Source of the DNA: Alphaproteobacteria bacterium UBA6038 | Lineage (GTDB): Bacteria; Pseudomonadota; Alphaproteobacteria; Micropepsales; Micropepsaceae | Direction of reading: 5' to 3' | NCBI GenBank assembly: GCA_002429315.1 | Contig: DIZC01000038.1 | Span: forward strand, 13,479-77,478 | DNA length: 64,000 nt | Shown here: piece by piece, positions 1 through 8,038 of the stretch | Numbering within the stretch: position 1 is the first letter of the stretch | Layout: every line of letters begins with the position of its first letter | The notes under the pieces: generated by a model | Database searches by the model: none | What the model was told of the DNA's origin: nothing | The model's input: only the letters and a program-made list of their open reading frames with translations | Made by a program: the position numbers and the translations under genes

Positions 1-820
1 TGCGCTGGAACGAATACCAGATGCGGCGCACGATCTCGCCTTCGATCAATGTCCGCTCGCCGTAGCTGCGCGTCCAGTAGTGGATGCGGAAACGTACCGA
101 TTCCTGCTCCGGCTCGAAGCTGATCGGCGCAACGGCAATCGGCCGGCTCTTGTCGACCAGCGCGAGATCGGACACCAGTTCACGCGTGAGGTCGCAGATC
201 TGCTGCGGCGGGTGATCGATCGGCCCAAGGAAATTGAATTCAGCGCGGTGCGCATCGCTCGCGCGCAGCACTTCCGTGGATGCCTCGGTAAGCTTCGCAT
301 TTGGAATCACCATCAGCCGGCCATCGGGGCGCCGCCCAATCGCGGCGCGCCAGTTCATGGATTCGATGCGGACCGTCTCATTGTCGAGCAGCACGCAGTC
401 GCCGACATGCACCGCGCGATCGGCATGCAGCGCGAGCCCGGCGATCATGCTGGAAAGGGTGGGCTGCATGGCGAAGCCCACCGCGGCCGTGACGATGGCG
501 GAGGTCGTGAGCACCGCGGTGAGATCGAGACCGAAATAGCGCAGGGTGGCGAAGCTCGCCGCAAAGGTAAGCAGCGCATAAACGATGACGCGCTGGAACC
601 CCGTGGCCGGGGTGCCGGTGAGGCTGGCGGCAAGGCTGAGGAGAAGCTTTCCCGCAAGCATCACCGCCAGGATCGCGGTGGCAACAATGGCGGCGGACTC
701 AAGCACCCTGTGCGCGAGCCCCACGCCCAGCACCGGATCGGTTTCGGTCACGAGCGCAATGGCCCACAACACTGCTGCGAAAATGAGGGCGGGGACGAGC
801 GCCGTGCGCGAAAGAGTCAT
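1..820 (-). CDS. MscS-family mechanosensitive ion channel (partial, runs off left edge)
   Basis: I translated this by hand on the minus strand. The frame stays open from an ATG near 820 to the window edge, so the C-terminus is missing. The protein has three hydrophobic segments in its first ~110 residues, then the pore-lining helix and beta-domain signature of MscS channels (AVGFAMQPTLSSMIAGLALH, followed by a VGDCVLL stretch). It ends in an alpha/beta region rich in Arg and Glu, as in the cytoplasmic vestibule. Such channels open on membrane tension and release osmolytes. The start codon overlaps the stop of the upstream heme-sensor-like gene (ATGA type), so the two are probably co-translated. 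The family assignment is secure; gating ligand and any extra C-terminal domain are unknown. Confidence 0.85.
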   Translation of the reverse strand, partial: MTLSRTALVPALIFAAVLWAIALVTETDPVLGVGLAHRVLESAAIVATAILAVMLAGKLLLSLAASLTGTPATGFQRVIVYALLTFAASFATLRYFGLDLTAVLTTSAIVTAAVGFAMQPTLSSMIAGLALHADRAVHVGDCVLLDNETVRIESMNWRAAIGRRPDGRLMVIPNAKLTEASTEVLRASDAHRAEFNFLGPIDHPPQQICDLTRELVSDLALVDKSRPIAVAPISFEPEQESVRFRIHYWTRSYGERTLIEGEIVRRIWYSFQR

Positions 821-1704
821 GATTTGCCTCCGAGCTGCGCCAGCGCCTTGGCGAGACTCACTCGCAAGCGCTGGATGGCATCGGCGAGTACCCGGATTTC
901 ATGCGCGCCGGCGGCCGGCAGCTCCGGCCTCTCGGAGGTTGAGCGGCTGGCCTGGTCGGCGGCTCCAGCCAGCCGGTCGAGCGGCGCGGCCACCGTCGCT
1001 TCCATGGCCGCCGTCAGCGCGAAATACGCGATGGTAAAGATGAGCGCGAGACCGCCCATCAAGATAGCGACCAGCTCAAGCGTGCTGCGGAACTGCTGCG
1101 TCACCGGAACCGTCAGAAGCTGCACGCCGACAATATCGCCCAGCCTCCAGCCGAATCCGTTGTTGGGCCCATACTTCGCCACCATGGCTTTCGGCGCCCG
1201 CGCCGGGGTGTCATGGCAGATGATGCATTTGGCGTCTTTGATCTGGATCGGCCGCGCCAGATAGAACAGCCGCTGGCCGCGCTGATCCAGAATGCCGCGC
1301 AATTCCTTGAGCTTGGAATCGTTGCGGAACTGCCGGATGAGATCGACTTCGAATGGGCCGGCGCGATCGCTGACAGAGGTCGGGTTGAGCGCGGCTTCGT
1401 GATAGGTATAGGCGCTGTCGCCGGCGCTCACGCTGCGGAACACGGTCTGCGCCGCAAAGGCGGGCACCGTCTCTTCGTGGAAGACCGCATCGTTCAGCTT
1501 GGCGAGGTTGGGCAGGATGTGCTGGGTGGTGTACCCGCGGATCGCCATGGCGGACGAGAGCAGAAGGCGGGCTTCGTCCTCAGCGTCGTTCATCGCGGCG
1601 TTCTTGAGCAGCAGGTAGAAGCCGCCGCCGCCCCCGAACAGCGCGATCAGGAACACGATCAGCAGATTGCGGCGGATCACGCCGCGAATGGTGGGGACGG
1701 TCAT
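817..1704 (-). CDS. Tll0287-like (DUF3365) heme-binding membrane sensor with HAMP segment
   Basis: About 295 residues. The protein has an N-terminal membrane helix (residues ~13-33), a periplasmic domain carrying a c-type heme motif CIICH (Cys160, Cys163, His164 counted from the ATG), a second membrane helix near 210-235, and a HAMP-like linker at the end. This is the layout of Tll0287-like (DUF3365) sensors, but no kinase, cyclase or methyl-accepting output domain follows. A TTG six bases upstream could also start the frame; I prefer the ATG at 1704. The 3' end overlaps the start of the MscS gene, so heme or redox sensing may be linked to the channel. That link is inference. Confidence 0.8.
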   Translation of the reverse strand: MTVPTIRGVIRRNLLIVFLIALFGGGGGFYLLLKNAAMNDAEDEARLLLSSAMAIRGYTTQHILPNLAKLNDAVFHEETVPAFAAQTVFRSVSAGDSAYTYHEAALNPTSVSDRAGPFEVDLIRQFRNDSKLKELRGILDQRGQRLFYLARPIQIKDAKCIICHDTPARAPKAMVAKYGPNNGFGWRLGDIVGVQLLTVPVTQQFRSTLELVAILMGGLALIFTIAYFALTAAMEATVAAPLDRLAGAADQASRSTSERPELPAAGAHEIRVLADAIQRLRVSLAKALAQLGGKS

Positions 1705-1828
1705 GACCAATGCCCTGAAGCAAATCGGTTATACCATCCGATACGGGTCGGCCGTGCACAAGGGCGTCCGGCGGATTGCGGCCAGCGGAAAAAATGTTTC
1801 AATTGCGAATGCCGGAGAAGGAGCCGCG

Positions 1829-3334
1829 ATGAACGCAGTGATCGAGGCCATCGTGGCGCTGACGCCGAACCCGAATCCGCTTTCGATTGGCGCCGCTCTC
1901 GCTGGAACGGCCGCGCGCAAAGGCGATGCGTGGGCGATCAAATCCGGCGAGGAGACGCGGAGCTGGAACGAGCTGCACCGGCATACCAACCGGATCGCCC
2001 GCAGCCTGCTCGCGCGTGGCGTCAAGCATGGCGACCTGCTCACCATTGCGCTGCCGAACGGCCTCGGCTTTATCGAGGCCTGCTACGCCGCTTGGAAGAT
2101 CGGCGCGATTCCGCAGCCGGTCTCCTGGCGCCTGCCGCTCATCGAAATGAAAGCCATCGCCGATCTGGCGCAATCGCCGGTGGTGATCGGCGAAGCGGAA
2201 CTGGACATCGGCCGTCCGGTGATTTCGACTGCGGACCTATTGGCGCAGTCGGACGACGAAGGCGACCTTCCGAACGCGATCTCGCCGTCCTGGAAGGCGC
2301 CGACCTCCGGCGGCTCGACCGGCCGGCCGAAACTGATCGTTGCCGGTTCGCCGGGCGTGGTTCAGGAAATCGGCGCCACGCTGTGGCGGATTTCCTCCGA
2401 CGACATCGTGCTGATGCCGGGGCCGCTGTATCACAACGGCCCCTTCGTGACCGCTCTCCCGGCGCTGATGATCGGCGTACCCATTGTCGTGATGCCGAAG
2501 TTCGACGCCGAAGAAACGCTGCGCCTCATTGAGCAGCACCGCGCCACTTGGATCTATCTGGTGCCCACGATGATGAGCAGGATCTGGCGACTGCCGGAAG
2601 AGGTGCGGCGCCGATACGATCTGTCGTCGCTGAAGACGCTTTGGCATCTGGCAGCGCCGTGTCCGCCATGGCTGAAGGAAGAGTGGATCGACTGGCTCGG
2701 TGCCGATGTGGTTTGGGAACTGTATGGTGGCACCGAAGGCGTGGCCGCAACCATCATCAGCGGCGAGGAATGGCTTGCGCACAAGGGGTCGGTCGGCCGC
2801 ATTGCGCTGGGCGGCGAGATCGAGGCGTTCTCGCCCGACGGCAAGATGCTGCCGCGGGGCCAAACCGGCGAGATCTTCATGAAGCGGAAGCCCGATCAGC
2901 CCTCCACCTACCGCTACATCGGCGCGGAAACGCGCGCGCTGCCCGGCGGGTGGGAATCCATCGGCGATATCGGCTGGCTGGATGATGACGGTTATCTTTA
3001 TCTGGCCGACCGCCGCACCGATATGATTCTGGTGGGGGGCGCCAATGTGTATCCGGCGGAGGTGGAAGCGGCCATCGACGAGCATCCGCTGGTGCAGTCG
3101 AGCTGCGTGATCGGCATTCCGGACGACGACCTCGGCAACCGCGTTCACGCCATCGTGCAGCCGCGCGAAGGGCTCACTTCGGCCGATCTCCAGGCGCATC
3201 TCGCCGATCGGCTCGTGCGCTACAAGCGCCCGCGTTCCGTCGAATTCGTCAACGAGCCGTTGCGCGACGACGCCGGCAAGGTCCGGCGCTCGCAACTGCG
3301 CGAGCAGCGGATCGCTTCATCCCTCAATCGGTAA
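1829..3334 (+). CDS. AMP-dependent acyl-CoA synthetase/ligase
   Basis: 501 residues of the adenylate-forming family, which activate a carboxylic acid with ATP and load it on CoA. Motifs in order: the P-loop TSGGSTGRPK near residue 160, YGGTEG near 298, the hinge region DRRTDMILVGGANVYP near 394, and a C-terminal catalytic Lys in GKVRRS near 484. The open frame extends upstream to 1667, but the ATG at 1829 follows an AGGAG site and matches the family N-terminus. The gene diverges from the heme-sensor gene and its 3' end overlaps a convergent serine hydrolase by 11 bp. The substrate is unknown; the Gly-rich SGGSTG loop instead of the usual SSGTTG recalls bile-acid or aryl-CoA ligases, which is a weak hint only. 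Confidence 0.88.
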   Translation: MNAVIEAIVALTPNPNPLSIGAALAGTAARKGDAWAIKSGEETRSWNELHRHTNRIARSLLARGVKHGDLLTIALPNGLGFIEACYAAWKIGAIPQPVSWRLPLIEMKAIADLAQSPVVIGEAELDIGRPVISTADLLAQSDDEGDLPNAISPSWKAPTSGGSTGRPKLIVAGSPGVVQEIGATLWRISSDDIVLMPGPLYHNGPFVTALPALMIGVPIVVMPKFDAEETLRLIEQHRATWIYLVPTMMSRIWRLPEEVRRRYDLSSLKTLWHLAAPCPPWLKEEWIDWLGADVVWELYGGTEGVAATIISGEEWLAHKGSVGRIALGGEIEAFSPDGKMLPRGQTGEIFMKRKPDQPSTYRYIGAETRALPGGWESIGDIGWLDDDGYLYLADRRTDMILVGGANVYPAEVEAAIDEHPLVQSSCVIGIPDDDLGNRVHAIVQPREGLTSADLQAHLADRLVRYKRPRSVEFVNEPLRDDAGKVRRSQLREQRIASSLNR

Positions 3335-4574
3335 TCGCCGCATATACCAAAGTGCGGAGGTCGCGGCGGAGCGCCAGGCGGGCTTCGGTGCCCATCACCT
3401 GCGTCATGAACACGACCGTGAGGTCTTCCTTGGGATCGATCCAGAAAGCGGTGGCCGCGGCGCCGCCCCAGAAATATTCGCCGACGCTGCCCGGCACATG
3501 CGTCTTCGTCAGATCGCAGGTGACGCCGCAGCCAATGGAGAAGCCCACGCCGGCATAGCCGGCTTCGCTGAACATCCCTTCCGCGGGGACCATGTCGGAC
3601 ATCATCCGTCCCCCCGGCAGCAGATTGAGGCTAAACATCTCGACCGTCTTGGGCGAGAGCAGCCGCACGCCGTCCAGCTCGCCGCCATTCAGCAGCATAC
3701 GGCAGAAGCGCAGGTAATCGTGAGCAGTCGAGACAAGCCCGCCGCCGCCGGATTCCAGTTTGGGCGGCTCCAGATAGGGCGACTTCTGCGCATCGTCCTG
3801 CAGCTTCAGACCGCGACCTCCTTCCTTTGGCATGTAGCAGGAGGCGAAACGGTCGAGCTGGTTGGCCGGCACGGAGAACGCGGTGTCCTGCATGCCAAGC
3901 GGCCCGAAAATCCGGGTGCGGAGGAATTCGCCGAAGGTCTGCCCCGACAGCTTCTGTACTAGATAACCCAGCACGTCGATGGAGACGGAATAGTTCCAGT
4001 GATCGCCCGGCGAGAAATCGAGCGGGATGTTGGCAAGCTGCTCGACGAAGGCGTCGAGCCCGCCCGGCGTCTGAAAATCTCCGATCTTCTGACGGCGGTA
4101 TTCGGCATCCACCGCGGTGCGGGTCATGAAGCCGTAGGTAAGGCCGGAGGTGTGGGTTGCGAGATCGATCACCTTCATGCGCCGCTTGGGCGGGGCGGTG
4201 ATGTATTGGCCGGCAGTGTTGGTGGTGAGGCTGGGCACGCCGCTGACATACACCCGCAGGTTTTTCCACGAGGGGATGAAGGCGTGCAGGTCGTCGTCGA
4301 GCGCGATCTTGCCTTCCTCAACCAGCATCATCAGCGCGACCGCCGTGATCGGCTTGGTCATGGAGTAGATGCGGAAGAGCGCGTCTTCCTGCATCTTTAG
4401 CCCGCGCTCGATGTCCATATGGCCGCTCAGGCCGGTGTGGGCCAGTTCGCCGCGGCGGAACACCTGCACGACGAAACCGGGCAAAAGGGCGGTGTCGACG
4501 TATTTCTCGGTCATCGCGCGGTCGAGGCGCTCAAGCCGCTCGTGCGACAGGTCGACGGATTCCGGTTTGGACAT
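3324..4574 (-). CDS. Serine hydrolase, beta-lactamase class C family
   Basis: 416 residues. The SxxK active-site motif is SMTK near residue 71. The Tyr motif lies in HWNYSVS near 193, and a WGGAAAT stretch near the C-terminus takes the place of the third KTG-type motif. These are features of the class C beta-lactamase/esterase/DD-peptidase fold. No signal peptide is visible, which favours a cytoplasmic esterase role over antibiotic resistance. The ATG at 4574 follows a GGAGG site; the longer frame to 4649 lacks one. Its 3' end overlaps the acyl-CoA ligase gene on the other strand. The genes around it handle acyl-CoAs, so an ester or lactone substrate is plausible (inference). Confidence 0.85.
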   Translation of the reverse strand: MSKPESVDLSHERLERLDRAMTEKYVDTALLPGFVVQVFRRGELAHTGLSGHMDIERGLKMQEDALFRIYSMTKPITAVALMMLVEEGKIALDDDLHAFIPSWKNLRVYVSGVPSLTTNTAGQYITAPPKRRMKVIDLATHTSGLTYGFMTRTAVDAEYRRQKIGDFQTPGGLDAFVEQLANIPLDFSPGDHWNYSVSIDVLGYLVQKLSGQTFGEFLRTRIFGPLGMQDTAFSVPANQLDRFASCYMPKEGGRGLKLQDDAQKSPYLEPPKLESGGGGLVSTAHDYLRFCRMLLNGGELDGVRLLSPKTVEMFSLNLLPGGRMMSDMVPAEGMFSEAGYAGVGFSIGCGVTCDLTKTHVPGSVGEYFWGGAAATAFWIDPKEDLTVVFMTQVMGTEARLALRRDLRTLVYAAITD

Positions 4575-4626
4575 GTGTTCCTCCGATAGCAGTCGCCGCA
4601 GCCTAACCCAAGTTCCTGCGAATTGG

Positions 4627-4709
4627 CACGCGGAGGGCGCGGAGGACACGGAGGCGTTCGCTCCAGCGGCGATGACCGAAATGGATGACCACTCCGCGAC
4701 CTCCGCGTG
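4627..4709. repeat. Intergenic palindromic repeat, GGAGG-rich type
   Basis: The ends are 10-bp perfect inverted copies: CACGCGGAGG at 4627 and its complement ending at 4709. The left half holds several direct GCGGAGG-like units. It fills most of the gap between the serine hydrolase and acyl-CoA dehydrogenase promoters. It resembles the CGCGGAGG-type intergenic repeats scattered through many bacterial genomes; no second copy was seen here. Confidence 0.5.
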
Positions 4710-4801
4710 AGCTCCAGGCGGTACACGGCGGCTGGAATCCAGTTGCGGGATTTTGGGCGCGGCGGTTAACGTGGTTCTGAAAAATATTCAGGGTGGTGGC
4801 G

Positions 4802-6130
4802 ATGGCCTGGGACTTTGAGACCGAGCCGGAATTCCAGACGAAGCTCGACTGGATCGACGAATTTCTCGAGAACGAAGTGGCGCCGCTGTCGCATCTGGGC
4901 CTCGGCGATGGGGGGGTGAAGTCCAAGGCGTACCAAAAGGCCATCCGCCCCTTGCAGAAGCAGGTGCGGGAGCAGGGGCTGTGGGCTTGTCACCTCACGC
5001 CGGAGTTGGGCGGGCAGGGCTACGGCCAGGTGAAGCTCGCGCTGATGAACGAGCGGCTGGGCCGCGTGGCGCTGGCCCCGGTGGTGTTCGGCTGCCAGGC
5101 GCCTGACACCGGCAACGCGGAAATCATCGCCCATTTCGGCACGGAGGAGCAGAAGAAGAAATATCTCTGGCCGCTGCTGAACAACGAAATCACCAGCGGA
5201 TATTCGATGACCGAGCCGCAGGGTGGCTCCGATCCGCTCGCCTTCACCACGCGCGCCGACCTCGACGGCAACGAATGGGTGATCAATGGCGAGAAATGGT
5301 TCACCTCCGGAGCGCGCAATGCCGAGGTCCTGGTGGTCTATGCGGTCACCGATCCGGACCACAAGGATCCCTACCGCCGCATGAGCATGTTCCTCGTGCC
5401 GCGCGAAACGCCGGGTGTGGAGGTGCTCCGTTATGTCGGCGTTGGTTACGAGCGCGAAGGCAGCGAAGGCTACATCCGCTACGACAATGTGCGCGTGCCG
5501 TACGATGCGCTGCTGGGCCCGCGCGGCGAAGCGTTCGTGATCGGGCAGACGCGCCTCGGCGGGGGGCGCGTGCATCACGCCATGCGGACGGTGGGCCAAT
5601 GCAAGAAGGCGCTCGACCTCATGTGCAAGCGCGCGGTCTCGCGCACCACGCGCGGCGGCGGCAAAATCGCCGATTACCAGATGGTCCAGGAGCAGATCGC
5701 GGATTCGTGGATCGAGCTCGAGCAGTTCCGGCTGCTGGTGCTGCAGACCGCGTGGAAGATCGACAAGTACAAGGACTATCGCAAAGTGCGGAAGGATATC
5801 GCCGCGGTGAAGGTGGCGATGCCGAAGGTGTATCACGACATCGCCGCGCGCGCGATGCACATCCACGGGGCCTTGGGTGTGTCGAACGAGATGCCCTTCA
5901 CCGGCATGCTCCTCGGCTCCATGGTGATGGGTATCGCCGATGGGCCGACGGAAGTGCACAAGATCACCGTGGCGAAGCAGGTGCTGCGCGATTTCCGTCC
6001 CGACAACGATCTCTTCCCATCCTACCACCTGCCCAAGCTGAAGGAGGCGGCGCAGGACCGTTATCCCGACGTGGCGGCGATGCTGAAGGAAGAATGGGCG
6101 GCGCGCGCGGAATCCATCGATGCGCTGTGA
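4802..6130 (+). CDS. Acyl-CoA dehydrogenase
   Basis: 442 residues. This FAD-dependent enzyme makes the alpha-beta double bond in an acyl-CoA. The FAD/substrate-binding stretch TEPQGGSDP lies near residue 137 and GEKWFTSGARN follows it. A C-terminal helical stretch, HIHGALGVS then GIADGPTEVHK, matches the ACAD10/11-like and FadE-type branch. An ATG at 4802 gives MAWDFE; a GTG nine bases upstream is also possible. It is followed by a palindromic repeat and then an acyl-CoA ligase in the same direction, so the two probably act together: activation, then first oxidation. Chain-length preference cannot be read from the sequence. Confidence 0.9.
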   Translation: MAWDFETEPEFQTKLDWIDEFLENEVAPLSHLGLGDGGVKSKAYQKAIRPLQKQVREQGLWACHLTPELGGQGYGQVKLALMNERLGRVALAPVVFGCQAPDTGNAEIIAHFGTEEQKKKYLWPLLNNEITSGYSMTEPQGGSDPLAFTTRADLDGNEWVINGEKWFTSGARNAEVLVVYAVTDPDHKDPYRRMSMFLVPRETPGVEVLRYVGVGYEREGSEGYIRYDNVRVPYDALLGPRGEAFVIGQTRLGGGRVHHAMRTVGQCKKALDLMCKRAVSRTTRGGGKIADYQMVQEQIADSWIELEQFRLLVLQTAWKIDKYKDYRKVRKDIAAVKVAMPKVYHDIAARAMHIHGALGVSNEMPFTGMLLGSMVMGIADGPTEVHKITVAKQVLRDFRPDNDLFPSYHLPKLKEAAQDRYPDVAAMLKEEWAARAESIDAL

Positions 6131-6137
6131 TGGAAGA

Positions 6138-6275
6138 TTACCTCCCCCTTTGTGGGGAGGTCGGCGAGCGCAGCGAGCCGGGTGGGGGGTGGTGCCTATT
6201 ACAAGCGGTCGCCCCCCACCCGATTTGCCGTCGCTTCGCGCCGTCAAATCGACCTCCCCACAAAGGGGAAGGTAA
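6138..6275. repeat. Intergenic palindromic element (family B) with 26-bp inverted ends
   Basis: The left arm (6138-6163) and the right arm (6250-6275) are inverted copies that match at 25 of 26 positions. Each arm is itself a hairpin (CCTCCCC/GGGGAGG). An inner GGTGGGGGG/CCCCCCACC pair adds a second stem. Related elements occur at 17662-17788 and 62823-62952. The right arm ends six bases before the next ATG and contains that gene's ribosome-binding site. Confidence 0.85.
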
Positions 6276-6280
6276 GTCGA

Positions 6281-8038
6281 ATGTCACAAACTACATCCAA
6301 TCCAAAATGGCCGGCGATGTCGATTGCGCAGGCGCATGCGCGGCTCACCGCGCCCGGCGCGCCGTTCGAGATGGAAGAGAAAACCATCCGCGGCATCAAA
6401 ACGCGGGTGTGGAAGAACCAGCCGCCGACCTTGCGGGAATTGCTGGTCGCGGCGCGCGCGGCGTACGGCCCGCGCGAATTTCTCGTCTATGAAAACGACC
6501 GCGCGACCTACGACAGCTTCGCTCGCGCGGCGGTCGCCATTGCGCACGAACTCCGGAACCAGGGCAAGAAGGGCGATCGCGTTGCGCTCATCATGCGCAA
6601 CCTGCCGGAGTGGCCGGCTGTGTTTTACGGTGCCGGCATCATCGGCGCCATCGTCACGCCGCTGAATGCGTGGTGGACCGGGCCTGAGCTGGAATACGGT
6701 CTCGTCGATTCGGGAGCCAAGGTCGCGTTCGTCGACGCCGAGCGGCTCGAGCGCATCGCCGAGCATTTGGTGAACTGCCCCGATCTCAAGCGCGTGTATG
6801 TCATCCGCTATTCCGATGAGCTGCCGAGCCCCATTGTGGCGCGGCTCGAAGACGTCATTGGGCCGGTGAACGAGTGGAGCAGGCTGCCGGACCGGCCGCT
6901 GCCCGATGTGCCGCTCGAGCCAGACGACGATGCCACCATTCTCTACACTTCCGGCACCACCGGTAAGCCGAAGGGCGCGCTCGGCACCTATCGCAACATG
7001 CTGTCGAACATCATGGCGTCGGGATGTTCCGCGGCGCGGAATTTCCTGCGCCGCGGTGAGGCGCCGCCGACGCCGAGCCCGAACGATCCGCAGCGTTGTT
7101 CGCTCCTGTCGGTACCGTTCTTTCATGCCACGGGCTGTTTCGCCGTTATGAATCCCACCCTCGCGGCCGGCGCGAAGATCGTCCTTATGCGCAAATGGGA
7201 CCCGGAGCTCGCCATGCAGTTGATCGAGCGCGAGAAGATCAACAGTGCGGGCGGGGTGCCGACCATCGCATGGCAGCTGATCGAGCATCCCAACCGGCAC
7301 AAATACGATCTGTCGTCGCTTGAAAGCGTGGCCTATGGCGGCGCCCCGTCGGCGCCGGAACTGGTGCGCAAAATCCGCGAGACGTTTCCGAACTCGTTTC
7401 CCGGCCAGGGCTGGGGCATGACCGAAACCTCCGCCACCTGCACCAGCCATTCCGCCGAGGATTACGAGCACCGGCCGGATTCCTGCGGGCCGGCGGTCCC
7501 GGTCTGCGATCTCAAGATCGTGTCGGTGGACGGCACGCGCGAACTGCCCCTCGGCGAAGTGGGCGAGTTATGGGCGAGCGGGCCGAACATCGTCAAAGGC
7601 TACTGGAACAAGCCGAAAGAGACGGCTGACACCTTCGTGGACGGCTGGGTGAAGACCGGCGATCTCGCGCGGCTCGATGAGGAAGGCTTCTGCTACATCA
7701 TCGATCGCGCCAAGGACATGCTGATCCGCGGTGGCGAGAACATCTACTGCGTGGAGGTCGAGAACGTCCTCTACGAACACCCCGCGGTGATGGATGCGGC
7801 GCTGGTGGCGATCCCACACCACACGCTCGGCGAAGAGCCGGGCGCCGTGGTGCATCTGAAGCCCGGCATGCACACGACGGAAGGCGAGCTGCGCGCGTTC
7901 GTCGCGGGTAAGCTCGCCGCCTTCAAGGTGCCAGTGAAGGTCCTGTTCTGGCCCGAGACGTTGCCGCGCAACGCCAACGGCAAGATTTTGAAGACCGAGC
8001 TGAAGAAGATCTTTGCTAGCGGACAGGAGCGCGGCTGA
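6281..8038 (+). CDS. Long-chain fatty acid-CoA ligase type AMP-dependent synthetase
   Basis: 585 residues. The P-loop YTSGTTGKPKG sits near residue 222, GWGMTETS near 377 and the hinge DRAKDMLIRGGENIY near 475. The C-terminal lysine motif is LPRNANGKILK. This is a full-length acyl-CoA ligase. The frame is open upstream to 6152, but that part is repeat sequence; the ATG at 6281 gives MSQTTS and follows GGAAGG, which lies inside the right arm of the palindromic element. The gene lies downstream of the acyl-CoA dehydrogenase and overlaps a convergent transporter gene by 23 bp at its 3' end. A fatty or terpenoid acid substrate is likely but not shown. Confidence 0.9.
   Translation: MSQTTSNPKWPAMSIAQAHARLTAPGAPFEMEEKTIRGIKTRVWKNQPPTLRELLVAARAAYGPREFLVYENDRATYDSFARAAVAIAHELRNQGKKGDRVALIMRNLPEWPAVFYGAGIIGAIVTPLNAWWTGPELEYGLVDSGAKVAFVDAERLERIAEHLVNCPDLKRVYVIRYSDELPSPIVARLEDVIGPVNEWSRLPDRPLPDVPLEPDDDATILYTSGTTGKPKGALGTYRNMLSNIMASGCSAARNFLRRGEAPPTPSPNDPQRCSLLSVPFFHATGCFAVMNPTLAAGAKIVLMRKWDPELAMQLIEREKINSAGGVPTIAWQLIEHPNRHKYDLSSLESVAYGGAPSAPELVRKIRETFPNSFPGQGWGMTETSATCTSHSAEDYEHRPDSCGPAVPVCDLKIVSVDGTRELPLGEVGELWASGPNIVKGYWNKPKETADTFVDGWVKTGDLARLDEEGFCYIIDRAKDMLIRGGENIYCVEVENVLYEHPAVMDAALVAIPHHTLGEEPGAVVHLKPGMHTTEGELRAFVAGKLAAFKVPVKVLFWPETLPRNANGKILKTELKKIFASGQERG

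Noticed and set aside
80..1264. 394-codon plus-strand frame at the left edge
   Set aside because: It lies antisense to the MscS and Tll0287-like genes, both with clear motifs, and has no recognisable domains.
3324..4574. Beta-lactamase conferring antibiotic resistance
   Set aside because: No signal peptide is visible and the context is lipid metabolism, so an esterase-like serine hydrolase is the safer call.
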